Shown: positions 19,857 through 28,978 of the stretch, piece by piece
Position numbering within the stretch: the stretch's first letter is position 1
Layout of the letters: the number at the start of each line of letters is the position of its first letter
Assembly (NCBI GenBank): GCA_963772315.1
Contig: CAVYWJ010000004.1
Span: forward strand, 124,001 to 188,000
Length of the DNA: 64,000 nt
Origin: Haliangium sp963772315
GTDB taxonomy: Bacteria; Myxococcota_A; Polyangia; Haliangiales; Haliangiaceae
Direction: 5' to 3'
The notes under the pieces: model-generated
Told to the model about the DNA's origin: nothing
What the model saw: only the letters and a program-made list of their open reading frames with translations
Databases searched by the model: none
Translations under genes and position numbers: made by a program

Positions 19857-21560
19857 ATGTCCATCGAACTACTGCTCACGGATATCGACGACCTGGGCGC
19901 CACGCTCGACCGGCTTCCGTGGCAGAGCCTGGGGCTCGCGCCCAAGCCCGCACAGCGCATCCCGTCCAACCTGGCCGTGCCCGGGCACTCCAGCAACCTG
20001 GTGGCCGAGAAGTGGGGCGTCATCGCGCCGGCCAGCGCTGCGGGCGAGGAGATGCTGGGCTGGGCACAGCCGCTGTGCGAGCTGCGCAAGCAGCAGTCCG
20101 GCCTGACGCCTGACGCCGCGCTGCCGGTGTGGCGCGTGCCGCCCGGCATGACCGCGCAGCAAGCGCGCAGCTGGCGGGTCGAGTACGAGCGGATCCATCC
20201 CAGGGACCGCCCCGGCTATCTCCTCATCCTCGGCGACCTGCACGAGGTGAGTCACGAGCTGCAGCAGGAGCTCATGGTGACCGCGGCCGTGGGCCGGCTC
20301 TGCTTCACCGAGCCGGACGGCCAGCCGTCGCGCGCGGGTTACGTGGCGTACTGCGCCAAGGTCTGCAGCGTGGAAGCCGCGCGCGCGGACTGGGACGCGG
20401 CCGCGCGACTGCTGTTCTACGCGGCTCACGACGGCACCAAGGCGAGTCAGGAGGGCTACTACGATCTGGTCCGGCGCTGCCACCTCGACGCCGGGGCGGA
20501 CGCGCAGCTCGGCGCCGCGGGGGTGCATCTGTTCGGCCGCGCAGAGGACCACGAGTGGTACGCGCCCGACAGCGAGCCCGCGCTGCGGGAGCGCACGCTG
20601 CTCCACTTCGCCCAGATGTCCGGGCCTGCGGTGCTCATGTCCTTGACGCACGGCGCGGCCACCAGGGATCCGGCCGCGCAGCGACTGCGGCAGGGCGGGG
20701 TGGTCCTGCGCGAGGCCGCCGGCCGGCAGCGCACCGAGATCCTCGATCACGCGTTCTTCGCGCGGCCGTTCTTGCCCGGGGGCTTCTGGTTCCTCGAGGC
20801 GTGCTTCGGCGCGGGCACGCCCGCGGCCTCGGCCTACGAGCACTGGATCGCGGCGCTCCACCGGCTCGGACGTCACGGCGAGGATCCGCGCGACGCGCTC
20901 GCCTACCTGGCCGGATCGTCGCAGCCGTTCATCGCCCGCGTGCCCCAGGTGACGCTGGCCCATCCCGACGGCCCGCTCGGCGTGCTCGGACACGTGGACC
21001 TGGCCTGGACGCACGGCTACCAGGGGGTGAGCGAGGTCGATCTACGCAGCATCCACGCCGACCACGGCCCGTACTACGACGTGCTGCGCATGGTGATGGG
21101 CGGCCAGCGGTTCGGCGCTGCGGTCGCCAGCTTGAGCGGCAGGGCGCAGCAGCTCGGCACCCACCTGGCCGGGCTCTACGGCGACGCCGAGCGGAGCGGC
21201 GGCGTGAGCGAGGGGGACCAGGGCCTGCGGGCCTGGCTGTGGATGCGCCACCTCGACCTCGCGGGATACATCCTCCTCGGTGACCCCGCGTGCCAGCTGC
21301 CGACGAGGGCGTCGCGCGTCGTGGCCGAGCAGGGACAGGTGAGCAAGGCGCGGCCGGTGCCAGGAGCGGCGCATCCGGTCGCGCAGATGGAGCAGGCGGT
21401 GCTGGCCTGTCTGCGGCAGCGAACGCCGCCGGACCAGATCGCCCGGGACGCGGGCGTGCACCCGAGCACGCTCGAGCGCTGGCGGCGCATCTACCAGGAG
21501 GCGGGCCGGCGAGCGCTGGCAGACATCGCCGAGGACAAGGCCGGGGGAGACGGCACGTGA
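19857..21560 (+). CDS. Clan CD (gingipain/caspase-like) protease with C-terminal HTH-like tail
   Basis: Cytosolic protein of 567 residues. The catalytic His-Gly is His265 (LMSLTHGAA) and the catalytic Cys is Cys316 (WFLEACFGAGTP), a spacing and context typical of clan CD cysteine proteases of the C25/caspase fold. Upstream, YLLILGDLHEVSHELQQELMV and VGRLCF are shared with the three related proteins at 41.3-53.4 kb. Residues about 510-560 (VLACLRQRTPPDQIARDAGVHPSTLERWRRIYQEAG, in overlapping parts) form a homeodomain-like helix-turn-helix, also present in the protease at 49733-51431. There is no signal peptide. The gene converges on an ECF sigma gene with which it shares a terminator hairpin. 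Substrate unknown. Confidence 0.8.
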   Translation: MSIELLLTDIDDLGATLDRLPWQSLGLAPKPAQRIPSNLAVPGHSSNLVAEKWGVIAPASAAGEEMLGWAQPLCELRKQQSGLTPDAALPVWRVPPGMTAQQARSWRVEYERIHPRDRPGYLLILGDLHEVSHELQQELMVTAAVGRLCFTEPDGQPSRAGYVAYCAKVCSVEAARADWDAAARLLFYAAHDGTKASQEGYYDLVRRCHLDAGADAQLGAAGVHLFGRAEDHEWYAPDSEPALRERTLLHFAQMSGPAVLMSLTHGAATRDPAAQRLRQGGVVLREAAGRQRTEILDHAFFARPFLPGGFWFLEACFGAGTPAASAYEHWIAALHRLGRHGEDPRDALAYLAGSSQPFIARVPQVTLAHPDGPLGVLGHVDLAWTHGYQGVSEVDLRSIHADHGPYYDVLRMVMGGQRFGAAVASLSGRAQQLGTHLAGLYGDAERSGGVSEGDQGLRAWLWMRHLDLAGYILLGDPACQLPTRASRVVAEQGQVSKARPVPGAAHPVAQMEQAVLACLRQRTPPDQIARDAGVHPSTLERWRRIYQEAGRRALADIAEDKAGGDGT

Positions 21561-21579
21561 CCCGCCGAGGTCACGTGCC
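21552..21579. terminator. Bidirectional terminator hairpin
   Basis: Perfect 11-bp inverted repeat (GGCACGTGACC, 6-nt loop, GGTCACGTGCC). It overlaps the last bases of the protease gene and of the convergent sigma gene, so both stop codons lie in the stem. No clear T-run. Confidence 0.65.
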
Positions 21580-22218
21580 GGTCGATTCCTCGACCAGCTG
21601 CGTGCGGCACCGGCGGGCCCACTCGTCGAGGTTGTCGATCGTGCTGGCGAGCTCCGCGGGCGAGGCAACGAGCCGCTCCATCGCGACCTTCAGGTTGCCG
21701 TGGGCGCGGTGCAGCCGGCTGCGCACCGTGTTGTCGGGGACGTCGAGGATGTCGGCGATGTCCGAGGACTTGAGCTCTTCCCAGTAGCGCAGCTCGAGCA
21801 GCATCTGCTGCTCCAGCGGAATGCTGCGCAGCGCCTGGAGGAGGATCTGCTCCTCGCGCGAGCGGGTCAGGATCGTGCTCGGGCCGGGAGAGAGCTGGTA
21901 CGCGGTGACGCCATCGAGATCCACGAGCTCGGCGCGGTACCTGGTCCGCAGGTGCGTGCGCAGGACGTTGTGCGCCACCGCGAACAGGTACGAGCGGAAG
22001 CTCGAGCCCGCGCGCAGCCGCTCGCGCCCCTCCACGCAGGCCATGAAGGTCTGTTGCACCAGGTCGCGGGTGTCCGCGGCGAACTTGTTGCAGAAGAAGC
22101 GATACACCCTGTCGTAGTAGCGCTCGAACAGGGCCTCGCCCGCCTCCTGCTGGCCGCTGCGCCAGGCCTCGATCAGCTCCTCGTCCGGCTTCTCGTCCAG
22201 CTCCTCGTCCGGCTTCAT
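21571..22218 (-). CDS. ECF-type RNA polymerase sigma factor
   Basis: Sigma-70-family factor of 215 residues. Region 2 (EALFERYYDRVYRFFCNK, LVQQTFMACVEG, FRSYLFAVAHNVL) lies at residues 30-95, and region 4 (EQQMLLELRYWEELKSSDIADILDVPDNTVRSRL, in overlapping parts) at 130-175. A 35-residue C-terminal tail (ASTIDNLDEWARRCRTQL) is shared with the sigma factor at 46900-47526, so the two are close paralogues. No anti-sigma gene is adjacent. Instead the convergent neighbour is a caspase-like protease, as in the other locus. The factor would direct transcription of an unknown regulon. Confidence 0.9.
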   Translation of the reverse strand: MKPDEELDEKPDEELIEAWRSGQQEAGEALFERYYDRVYRFFCNKFAADTRDLVQQTFMACVEGRERLRAGSSFRSYLFAVAHNVLRTHLRTRYRAELVDLDGVTAYQLSPGPSTILTRSREEQILLQALRSIPLEQQMLLELRYWEELKSSDIADILDVPDNTVRSRLHRAHGNLKVAMERLVASPAELASTIDNLDEWARRCRTQLVEESTGT

Positions 22219-22342
22219 GAGGCCAGTCTACCACACGTCATCATGGCCGGCCGACGCGCCCGGGCGCGCGCGCGCCGGACTGCGCCAGCGCTCGCCAGCG
22301 ATCTCTTGCGCGACCGCCGCCGCTTTGGCATCATACACAAAA

Positions 22343-22357
22343 GCACTTAAGTAGTGC
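22343..22357. promoter_or_regulatory. Possible operator of the adjacent TetR gene
   Basis: Perfect inverted repeat GCACT-N5-AGTGC containing the palindrome ACTTAAGT, 12 bp before the TetR start at 22369. Spacing and symmetry suit autoregulation; this is inferred. Confidence 0.5.
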
Positions 22358-22368
22358 ATTCGTGCAAC

Positions 22369-23013
22369 ATGATCGAGCCCGCCGACCGCCCCTCCTCCAC
22401 CGACCTCATCCTCGACGCGACCGAGCGCCTGCTCGGGCGCTACGGCTATCGCAAGATGACCATGGACGACATCGCCACCGAGGCCGGGCTGGCGCGCCGC
22501 ACCATCTACCTCCACTTCGCCGGCAAGGAAGAGGTGGCGCTGGCCTCGATCGATCGCGTGGTCGACGCCGTGCTCGCGGCGCTGCGCGCGATCGCTGCCT
22601 CGCGACGGCGGGTCGACACCCGGCTGCGCGAGATGCTGGTCACGCGTGTCCTCCACCGGTTCGATCGCGTGGCGTCGTATCGCCAGGGCCTCGAGACCCT
22701 CTTCGCCGATCTTCGCCCGGCCTACCTGGCGCGCGGCGAGCGCTACTTCGACGCCGAGGCGCGCGTGTTCGCCGAGATCTTGATCGAGGGCCGGCGCGCG
22801 CGCGTGCTGGCCACCGACGACCCGCTGGCGACCGCGCACGACCTGCTGCTCGCCACCAACGGCCTGATTCCGTACAGCCTGTCGCCGCGCGAGCTCGGCG
22901 ACCGCGACGCTGTCGAGCAGCGGATCCAGCGCCTGGCGCGCCTCCTGCTCGACGGCGTGCGCCGCCGCCCCGCCGCCCGCTCCACCCGCTCGACCCCGAA
23001 GGAGACCGCATGA
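22369..23013 (+). CDS. TetR-family transcriptional regulator
   Basis: Regulator of 214 residues. N-terminal HTH at about 15-60 (ILDATERLLGRYGYRKMTMDDIATEAGLARRTIYLHF, in overlapping parts) is canonical TetR; the rest is a helical ligand domain. An alternative GTG lies at 22354, but it falls inside the presumed operator, so the ATG at 22369 is chosen. The stop codon overlaps the start of the next reading frame (ATGA), so the two are translationally coupled. The ligand is unknown. Confidence 0.88.
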   Translation: MIEPADRPSSTDLILDATERLLGRYGYRKMTMDDIATEAGLARRTIYLHFAGKEEVALASIDRVVDAVLAALRAIAASRRRVDTRLREMLVTRVLHRFDRVASYRQGLETLFADLRPAYLARGERYFDAEARVFAEILIEGRRARVLATDDPLATAHDLLLATNGLIPYSLSPRELGDRDAVEQRIQRLARLLLDGVRRRPAARSTRSTPKETA

Positions 23014-23628
23014 CCGTTCGCCGTCCGCTCGGGGACTTCGGCCGGTTTGCAGCGCGCGTGAACTACGGCTTCGACAAGGTCGCGCGGCTCGAAGGCAACG
23101 TCGGCTACCTGAAGATGCAAGGCTTCATGCCGGCAGCCCTGGGCGGCGAGGTAGCGGCGGCGGCGATGACGTTCCTGGCCTCGACCGACGCCCTGATCAT
23201 CGATCTGCGCGAGAACGGCGGCGGCGATCCCGAGATGGTCGCCCTGATCACGAGCTACCTGTTCGGCGAGGAGCCCGTGCACCTGAACGACATCTATCAG
23301 CGACCGACCGACAGCACCACGCAGTTCTGGACGCGCTCGTACGTGCCGGGGCGCCGCTTCGGCGCGACCAAGCCGATCTACGTCCTGACCAGCGCGTACA
23401 CGTTCTCGGCCGCCGAGGAGTTCACGTACAACCTGAAGAGCCTGGGCCGGGCGACGATCGGGGGTCGCGCCCGACGTGCAGGCATCGGCCGCGCAGGCGT
23501 TCGACCTCGCCTACGTCAAGGCGCTAAAGCGACTGGCAGCCGCGGAGAAGGATCAGGCCCAGAAGGCGCAGCTGACGCAGATCCTGGCCGATCAGCGCCG
23601 CGCCGCCCAGGCCGGCGGCAGCAAGTAG
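23010..23628 (+). pseudogene. S41-family (IRBP/tail-specific-like) protease relic
   Basis: Part of an exported S41 serine protease. Recognisable blocks are LEGNVGYLKMQGFMPAALGGE, DALIIDLRENGGGDPEMVAL, and YVLTSAYTFSAAEEFTYNLKSL, which contains the nucleophile serine. The signal peptide and the N-terminal 120-150 residues are missing. After GRATIGG near 23465 a deletion removes the segment carrying the catalytic Lys neighbourhood and shifts the frame; the end (PDVQASAAQAFDLAYVKALKRL) continues to the stop at 23626-23628. The ATG at 23010 overlaps the TetR stop, so a fragment could still be translated. Not a GAGCTC-type shift. Confidence 0.8.
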
Positions 23629-23652
23629 CGCCACGGCTCGTGACGGCGGCCA

Positions 23653-24684
23653 TCATACGGCGCCGGGAGCGTACCAGTCGAAGCGGTTGGGACGGGCGAA
23701 GTTGGTGAACGACAGCGAGACGCTCGGCGTCAACGCGCGGACCTGATGCCACCAGCCAACGGGCAGGAACAGGGCTTCCCCGGCCGCGAGCTCGACTTCG
23801 TACACCTGGACCGACGGCGGCAGAGCGCCGGCCGTGCCGGGCGCTGCCTCGGCGTCGCAGGCGCTGTAGACGGCGCGGATGTCGGCCAGCAGATCGCGCT
23901 CCCACGGCGCGCACAGGTGCACGCGCTTCCGGCCGTGGATCTGACAGAAGAGGATGTTGCTGGTGTCGTGGTGGAGCGGCGTCTTGGTCCCGGCCGGGCC
24001 GAGCCACAGGCTCACGCAGCCGGCGAGATGGTCCGCGCGCAGGAAGGGCGGCAGGTCGGAGAAATCCGCGAGCAGGCTGGCCAGCTCCGGCGTGCGCAGG
24101 GCTTCGTTGCGCGCCACCATGTAGATGTCGTTGGTGTGGCCGAGCGCCTCCATGCGATCCACGAAGGCGCCCAGGGTCATGGTGCGCGTGTGCGCCGGGG
24201 TGTTGCGGTCGTAGTCGGGATCGCTGGTGCGATCCATGGTCACGGCCACCTCGCTCGCGCCGAAGCGGTCGCGGAACCACGCCGGGCTCCAGGTCGCGAC
24301 CTGCGGCCAGCCGCGGATCGCCTCGGTGAGCACGACCGGCCGGCTGGCCGCGTAGTGGTGACGAAAGAACGTCTCCGCGTCGATCGACGGCACACGCTCG
24401 ATGACGCCCGGGGACGCCGCGCCTTCGGTCGGCTCGGGGAGCCGGGACCAGGGCGCCTGCTCGGCGCCTGCGCTGCGCGCGACCTCGCCGAGCAGGCGCA
24501 GGACCTGATCGCGGCGCTTCGCGCGTACCTCGACCTGTTGCTGCACCTTGCGGAACAGCCCCACGGCCGAGACGATGACGTCGATCTCGCGCGCGGCCAG
24601 ACGCTGCGGCACGCCTTCGGCCACGAGCTCGCTGAGCACCACGCTGACGGCGGCGCCGCCGAGGAGCGCCTCGGTGACCCACAC
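23653..24684 (-). CDS. JmjC/cupin-8-like Fe(II)/2-oxoglutarate oxygenase
   Basis: Probable non-haem iron oxygenase of 343 residues or slightly longer. The cupin core starts near residue 115 (RPVVLTEAIRGWPQ). It has the iron-binding HxD in TPLHHDTSNILFCQIHGRKRV (in parts), and the distal His in LFLPVGWWHQV. It closes with SLSFTNFARPNRF. This arrangement is typical of JmjC-like hydroxylases acting on proteins or small molecules. The GTG at 24684 gives a complete domain, but the frame is open further upstream, so the start is uncertain. The gene is on its own between relics and lipoproteins. Confidence 0.8.
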   Translation of the reverse strand: MWVTEALLGGAAVSVVLSELVAEGVPQRLAAREIDVIVSAVGLFRKVQQQVEVRAKRRDQVLRLLGEVARSAGAEQAPWSRLPEPTEGAASPGVIERVPSIDAETFFRHHYAASRPVVLTEAIRGWPQVATWSPAWFRDRFGASEVAVTMDRTSDPDYDRNTPAHTRTMTLGAFVDRMEALGHTNDIYMVARNEALRTPELASLLADFSDLPPFLRADHLAGCVSLWLGPAGTKTPLHHDTSNILFCQIHGRKRVHLCAPWERDLLADIRAVYSACDAEAAPGTAGALPPSVQVYEVELAAGEALFLPVGWWHQVRALTPSVSLSFTNFARPNRFDWYAPGAV

Positions 24685-24752
24685 GCGCCACTCTTCCGAG
24701 AGACCGCGTTCGCGGGCGGGAATGCGCTGGTTACTCGACAGACAGTGCTCCG

Positions 24753-25013
24753 TTACGGGAGCTGGGCGTCGCCCGAGGACTGGGCATCGGCTGCCTGGGC
24801 ATCAGCTGCCGGGGCATCGATGCCGGCGCTGGCATCCGGCGGCAGCGGCGGCGGCTGCGGCGGGATCGGACCATCCGTGTTCTGGCGTGCATCGATGGCC
24901 GGGGTTCCTCCGTCGTCATCTCCGCAGGCGACCAGGCTGCCGGCGGCAAGGGCGCCGGCGAGGAGGGTACGAAGGATGACGGGACTGCTCTTTGGTTTTG
25001 GCGGAAGTGACAT
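24753..25013 (-). CDS. Small Pro/Asp-rich lipoprotein
   Basis: Protein of 86 residues with a clear signal (LRTLLAGALAAGSLVAC) and lipobox ending at the Cys, followed by GDDDGG and a low-complexity Pro/Ala/Asp tail with repeats of the type DAQAADAQ. Typical of the many short surface lipoproteins of this group. The start at 25013 is chosen because it places the lysine-rich n-region directly before the hydrophobic segment. Function unknown. Confidence 0.65.
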   Translation of the reverse strand: MSLPPKPKSSPVILRTLLAGALAAGSLVACGDDDGGTPAIDARQNTDGPIPPQPPPLPPDASAGIDAPAADAQAADAQSSGDAQLP

Positions 25014-25124
25014 GCCTGGCAAGATATCACGACGCACTGCGAAAACGACACCGCAGCGCGGCACGATTGTAACGCGGTGCACGAGCGCGACTCAGTGGAC
25101 CGGCCGTCCGAAGCGGCCTGGCGC

Positions 25125-26420
25125 TCAGTCGAGCCAGCCCGTACCGCGTGCATCGTGGCGGCGCACCGGCCACGACGTACGGGCAATGCCCGGGCTCGCG
25201 GTCTGCACCGCGACGATCTCGGCCACCCGCTCGAAATACCAGCCAAAGAACATGCGTCCGCTGGCGTTGATCACCGGCCCGGCCATGGGACAGGAGTCGC
25301 CCAGCGGCAGCATCCATTGCTCCTCCAGCGCGGGGTTGTAGGCGTGGAGCCGGGACGGGCCGTCGTAGCCCGACGAGTCGCAGGCCACGGCGTAGATCGT
25401 CCCGTCGGCGCCGATCCCCCAGGGCGGCGGCATGGCCGCTGGCCCGGCCACGCGCTTGCCGTTAACGTCGTAGACGCTGACGAACGTCGGGCTGCCCTCG
25501 ACGTCATCGCGCTCGACCACGAAGAGCTGGTCGTCAGGTCCGATCAATGCCGGCCACTGCGGCCGCCTGGCCGGGAGGCGCCAGCGCTCGCGGGAGCAGC
25601 TGTCGAGCACCGAGATGTGCATCCATGGATAGGCCCCGCCGCGATCTTCCAGGCGCTGGGTGACGATGCCCAGGCGGCGTCCGAACATGGCGCCGTGGTG
25701 CTCGCCGCCCGGGCCCACGAAGTGCGCCATGGGGGCGCCCGTGGCCGTGTTCCAGAGCTGCGCCTGGGGCGTGCCGTCGCGCGCGATGGCCAGCACCGCG
25801 TTGCCGACCCCGCCGAGGACCGCGGGCGGGCGCTGGCCGTCGCCGGTGAGGCGGGTGCGCCAGCGCAGCGCGCCGTCGTCACCGTCGACCGCGTACAGGT
25901 GTCCGTCCGAGGCGCCGAAGTAGAGATCGCCGCCCGGATCGCGCACCAGCCGGCCGACCGCCCGCGGATACCGATCGTTCTCGCCGGGCAGCGGCGTCAG
26001 CCAGCGAAACTCGCCGTCCGGATCGACCGAGTACACGCTGTGTCCGACGAAGTAGAAGTTGCCGTCGTCATCGGCCACGGCCGAGGTCACGTTCTCGAAC
26101 GCCGCGCTGCTGCGCCGCCGGAGCAGCGCGCCGTCGTGATCGAGCAGGTACAGGCTGCTGGTGGTCGTCAACGCGATGCGGTCATCCGTCAGCAGCAGCC
26201 AGTCGTTGATCGACGACCCGAGCGGCGTGCGCCACACGATGCCGGGCGTGACCCCGGTGAGCGGCGCCGCCGGCTCGAACGGCTCGCCCGGATCAGGCCA
26301 GCCGCTCACGCACTGGTTGTCGGGCAGGAGCGGCCCGTCGCTGCATGCCGGCAGGCACGCCAGGAGCATCGCGCCGAGCAGCGCGGGCGGGCAGATCGGT
26401 CGGCGCGCGGGGCGGTTCAT
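25125..26420 (-). CDS. PQQ-like beta-propeller lipoprotein
   Basis: Exported lipoprotein of 431 residues: signal and lipobox (LLACLPAC), then repeated blades such as NFYFVGHSVYSVDPDGEFRW, DLYFGASDGHLYAVDGDDGALRWR and TIYAVACDSSGYDG, which match PQQ-type propeller repeats used for protein or substrate binding. The start ATG (26418-26420) overlaps the stop of the upstream protease gene (ATGA), so the two are translationally coupled and may act together on the cell surface. No catalytic residues were recognised. Confidence 0.83.
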   Translation of the reverse strand: MNRPARRPICPPALLGAMLLACLPACSDGPLLPDNQCVSGWPDPGEPFEPAAPLTGVTPGIVWRTPLGSSINDWLLLTDDRIALTTTSSLYLLDHDGALLRRRSSAAFENVTSAVADDDGNFYFVGHSVYSVDPDGEFRWLTPLPGENDRYPRAVGRLVRDPGGDLYFGASDGHLYAVDGDDGALRWRTRLTGDGQRPPAVLGGVGNAVLAIARDGTPQAQLWNTATGAPMAHFVGPGGEHHGAMFGRRLGIVTQRLEDRGGAYPWMHISVLDSCSRERWRLPARRPQWPALIGPDDQLFVVERDDVEGSPTFVSVYDVNGKRVAGPAAMPPPWGIGADGTIYAVACDSSGYDGPSRLHAYNPALEEQWMLPLGDSCPMAGPVINASGRMFFGWYFERVAEIVAVQTASPGIARTSWPVRRHDARGTGWLD

Positions 26421-28456
26421 CGGGGGCAGCTCTTGGTGAGGGAACAGGCCAGGTTGGCCAGGATGTACTCGTAGTCGTCTTGATCGTGCATGTCGGCGTC
26501 GATGATTCCGTCGGCGAACGGCAGGAACTGCAGCCCACCGCTGATGTACACGAAGGCCGCGCGCAGGTTGTCGTCGAAGCGCGGGTCGTGGTGCAGGGCC
26601 ACGCCGTCCGCCGCGACCGCCCACAGGTTGCGCAGGTACGCGCCGGACATCAGCTCCATGCGCAGCGTGGTCGCCTCGGGCGCGGGATCGTTGCCCCGGG
26701 TGAACGAGATGAGGCCCGCGCCCGTGGGCAGCGGCTTCCAGGCCAGGTAGAAGCGCCCTTCCTCGGGCACCTCGGGGCGGAACGGCACGTAGGCCAGGCC
26801 GGGGCGGCCGCCGGCCAGCGGCACCGTGCCCGGCCACATCTGCGACGTCAGCCGTGCCCAGGTGCCATCGGTGTCGCGCCGTCCGAGCTCGAGCTGGCAG
26901 AACCGCCCGGTCGGGATCGCGGCGTACACTGCCTCGCCGTCGCGCCCGCGCTCGAAGCCGCGCGCCAGCGCTGCGCCCTGGCAGGGCTCGATCGCGGCGC
27001 CGTCGCCCCACGCCTGCTCTGCGGGCGCGGACCACGCGGTCTCGCCCAGATCGCGCTCCCAGGCGCGCATGCGCCCCCCCTCGGGCGCGAGCAGGAGCAC
27101 GCGCTGGTCGCCGGGCAGGAGCACGAGCGCCGGGCTGCGATCCGTGCGAGCGCCTGCGATCGGCGCGGGCGCGCCCCAGCGATCGCGGTCGCCCTCGCGC
27201 GTGAGCACCTGCTCGTGGAGCTGCCCGTCCGCGTCCGCGTAGACCGCGAGCAGCTGCGCGCGCGCGCCGTCGCTCCAGGCCACCGCGGCCACGGCGCCGG
27301 TGCCGGTCAGGGCGTCCGGGATCGGCGTGGACTCGTCGTACCCCGGGCTCCAGTCCGTGCACGGCCGGGGCTCGTCGCCCGACTGGCAGCGATCGAAGCG
27401 CGTGGCCACGCGATAGCCCGGGCGGCCGTCTTCCTGGTCGCGCGTGAACATGTACAGGCGCGCCTCGTCAGCCGCGGGCAGCCACACCAGCGAGGGCTCG
27501 CGCGCGGGCACGAAGAAGTCGGTGAAGGGCGTCGATTGATCGCAGCTCGACCAGGCCCAGGTCGGCGCGGCCCGCACCGGCTGCTCGTCGAAGCGGCCGT
27601 CGCGGTTCCAGTCCACGGCGCCGTCGTCGCGCACGTCGTGGTACCAGGGCGGGCCGCGCAGCGAGGCCAGCGTGACCGGATCCGTGGTGCCCACGCCGAG
27701 CTGCTCGTCCATGGCCGTGGGGTTCATGACCATGGGGCGCGTGCCGCGCGAGAACTGCGCCAGGGTGTCGTCGTAGAGATAGGCGTAGTTCATGGGGCTG
27801 CGATAGTGCGGCTTGCAGTTGGCCGGGTACGACGGCTGGTTGCCGCCGTGGTCCAGCCCGAAGTTGTGGCCGAGCTCGTGCGCGGCCACGCTGCCGATCA
27901 CGCTGTTGGCGCCGAAGCAGTAGCCGTACAGATCGCCGCCGCCGCCGCCGCCCGCGCCGGCCACGCTCCCGCGGTGGAAGTAGCCGAAGCGCGCGCCCAG
28001 CACGCGCGCGTTGCACGCCTGCGACCCGGGCGGCAGCCGCCGAGCCCCGCCCCACGCGCCGTGCAGCGTGGCCAGCGCGGGCTCGGCCGGCACGCCGTTA
28101 TCGACGTGCACGTCCACGTCGGGCGCGAAGTAGGCCGCCATCTCCAGGGTCGCCTGCACGGTCATGCGGTTGCGGTCGAGGCTGTTGTTCGGCCCGCAGT
28201 GCTCGATGATCGGATCGCACGAGACCCAGTCGATCTGGACGAACAGATCCGGGTGCCCGGGATCCGCGCCGTAGGTCGGGAAGTCGAGCAGCGGCTCGCC
28301 CGCGACGCCGTCCTGCTCGGCAGCGTCGGGGATGCCGTCGCGATCCGTGTCGGGGCCGGCGTCGCGCACGGTGGCGTGATCGGCGAAGCCCGTGACCAGC
28401 ACGAGGCCGAGCAGGCCGGGGAGGAGTCTGCGGACATGCCGCCGGTGCGCCAGCAT
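26417..28456 (-). CDS. Exported metzincin-like zinc metalloprotease
   Basis: Protein of 679 residues. After a signal segment (LLPGLLGLVLVTGFA) comes an Asp-rich motif DTDRDGIPDAAE, similar to calcium-binding thrombospondin type 3 repeats. The protease domain contains VAAHELGHNFGLDHGG (HExxHxxxxxH zinc site) and, 38 residues later, MNYAY, a possible Met-turn. The C-terminal 380 residues include a sugar-binding-like beta-propeller (LYMFTRDQ, LAVYADADGQLHEQVL and similar). The start at 28456 is preferred to the upstream ATG at 28621, which would add 55 residues without the look of a coding start. It would digest extracellular proteins, in line with a predatory lifestyle. Confidence 0.85.
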   Translation of the reverse strand: MLAHRRHVRRLLPGLLGLVLVTGFADHATVRDAGPDTDRDGIPDAAEQDGVAGEPLLDFPTYGADPGHPDLFVQIDWVSCDPIIEHCGPNNSLDRNRMTVQATLEMAAYFAPDVDVHVDNGVPAEPALATLHGAWGGARRLPPGSQACNARVLGARFGYFHRGSVAGAGGGGGGDLYGYCFGANSVIGSVAAHELGHNFGLDHGGNQPSYPANCKPHYRSPMNYAYLYDDTLAQFSRGTRPMVMNPTAMDEQLGVGTTDPVTLASLRGPPWYHDVRDDGAVDWNRDGRFDEQPVRAAPTWAWSSCDQSTPFTDFFVPAREPSLVWLPAADEARLYMFTRDQEDGRPGYRVATRFDRCQSGDEPRPCTDWSPGYDESTPIPDALTGTGAVAAVAWSDGARAQLLAVYADADGQLHEQVLTREGDRDRWGAPAPIAGARTDRSPALVLLPGDQRVLLLAPEGGRMRAWERDLGETAWSAPAEQAWGDGAAIEPCQGAALARGFERGRDGEAVYAAIPTGRFCQLELGRRDTDGTWARLTSQMWPGTVPLAGGRPGLAYVPFRPEVPEEGRFYLAWKPLPTGAGLISFTRGNDPAPEATTLRMELMSGAYLRNLWAVAADGVALHHDPRFDDNLRAAFVYISGGLQFLPFADGIIDADMHDQDDYEYILANLACSLTKSCPR

Positions 28457-28628
28457 TGGACGCCGAGTATAGCCGCGCGCCCGGGCGACCGTGTGGGGCG
28501 AGTCACCCGTGCGGTCGGGCGCGAGCGTGGGCGCTGTTACAAGAGAGCCCCTGTGGCACGCGAGCCGCACGAGCGTCGCGAGCCGATGTGATGCACCTCG
28601 CACACGGTCCAGAAACCGCAATGAATTC

Positions 28629-28972
28629 AGGTTGCACTAACCCCCGGAACGTCACTGACCAACGATCCGGGGGTTGCACTAACCCCCGGAACGTCACTGA
28701 CCAACGATCCGCGGGTTGTACTAACCCCCGGAACGTCACTGACCAGCGATCCGCCGGCTGTCCTAACCCCCGGAACGTCACTGACCAGCGATCCGGGGGG
28801 TTGTACTAACCCCCGGAACGTCACTGACCAGCGATCCGCGGGCTGTACCAACCCCCGGAACGTCACTGACCAGCGATCCGCGGGTTGCACCAACCCCCGG
28901 AACGTCACTGTCCAGCGATCCGCGGGTTGTACCAACCCCCGGAACGTCACTGACCAGCGATCCCGGACATCC
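28629..28972. repeat. 42-bp tandem repeat array, eight units
   Basis: Eight head-to-tail copies with the near-invariant core AACCCCCGGAACGTCACTG followed by accarcgatccgsg and ggttgyac. Seven units are 42 bp and one is 43 bp. There are no unique spacers, so it is not a CRISPR array. On the minus strand each unit can encode a 14-residue peptide (VTFRGLVQP, then ADRWS), but the 43-bp unit breaks the frame. The array sits directly after the WD40 relic. Confidence 0.95.
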
Positions 28973-28978
28973 GGCACG

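Noticed and set aside
28629..28972. Candidate CRISPR array
   Set aside because: Units are contiguous with no unique spacers, and no cas genes are near; it is a plain tandem repeat.
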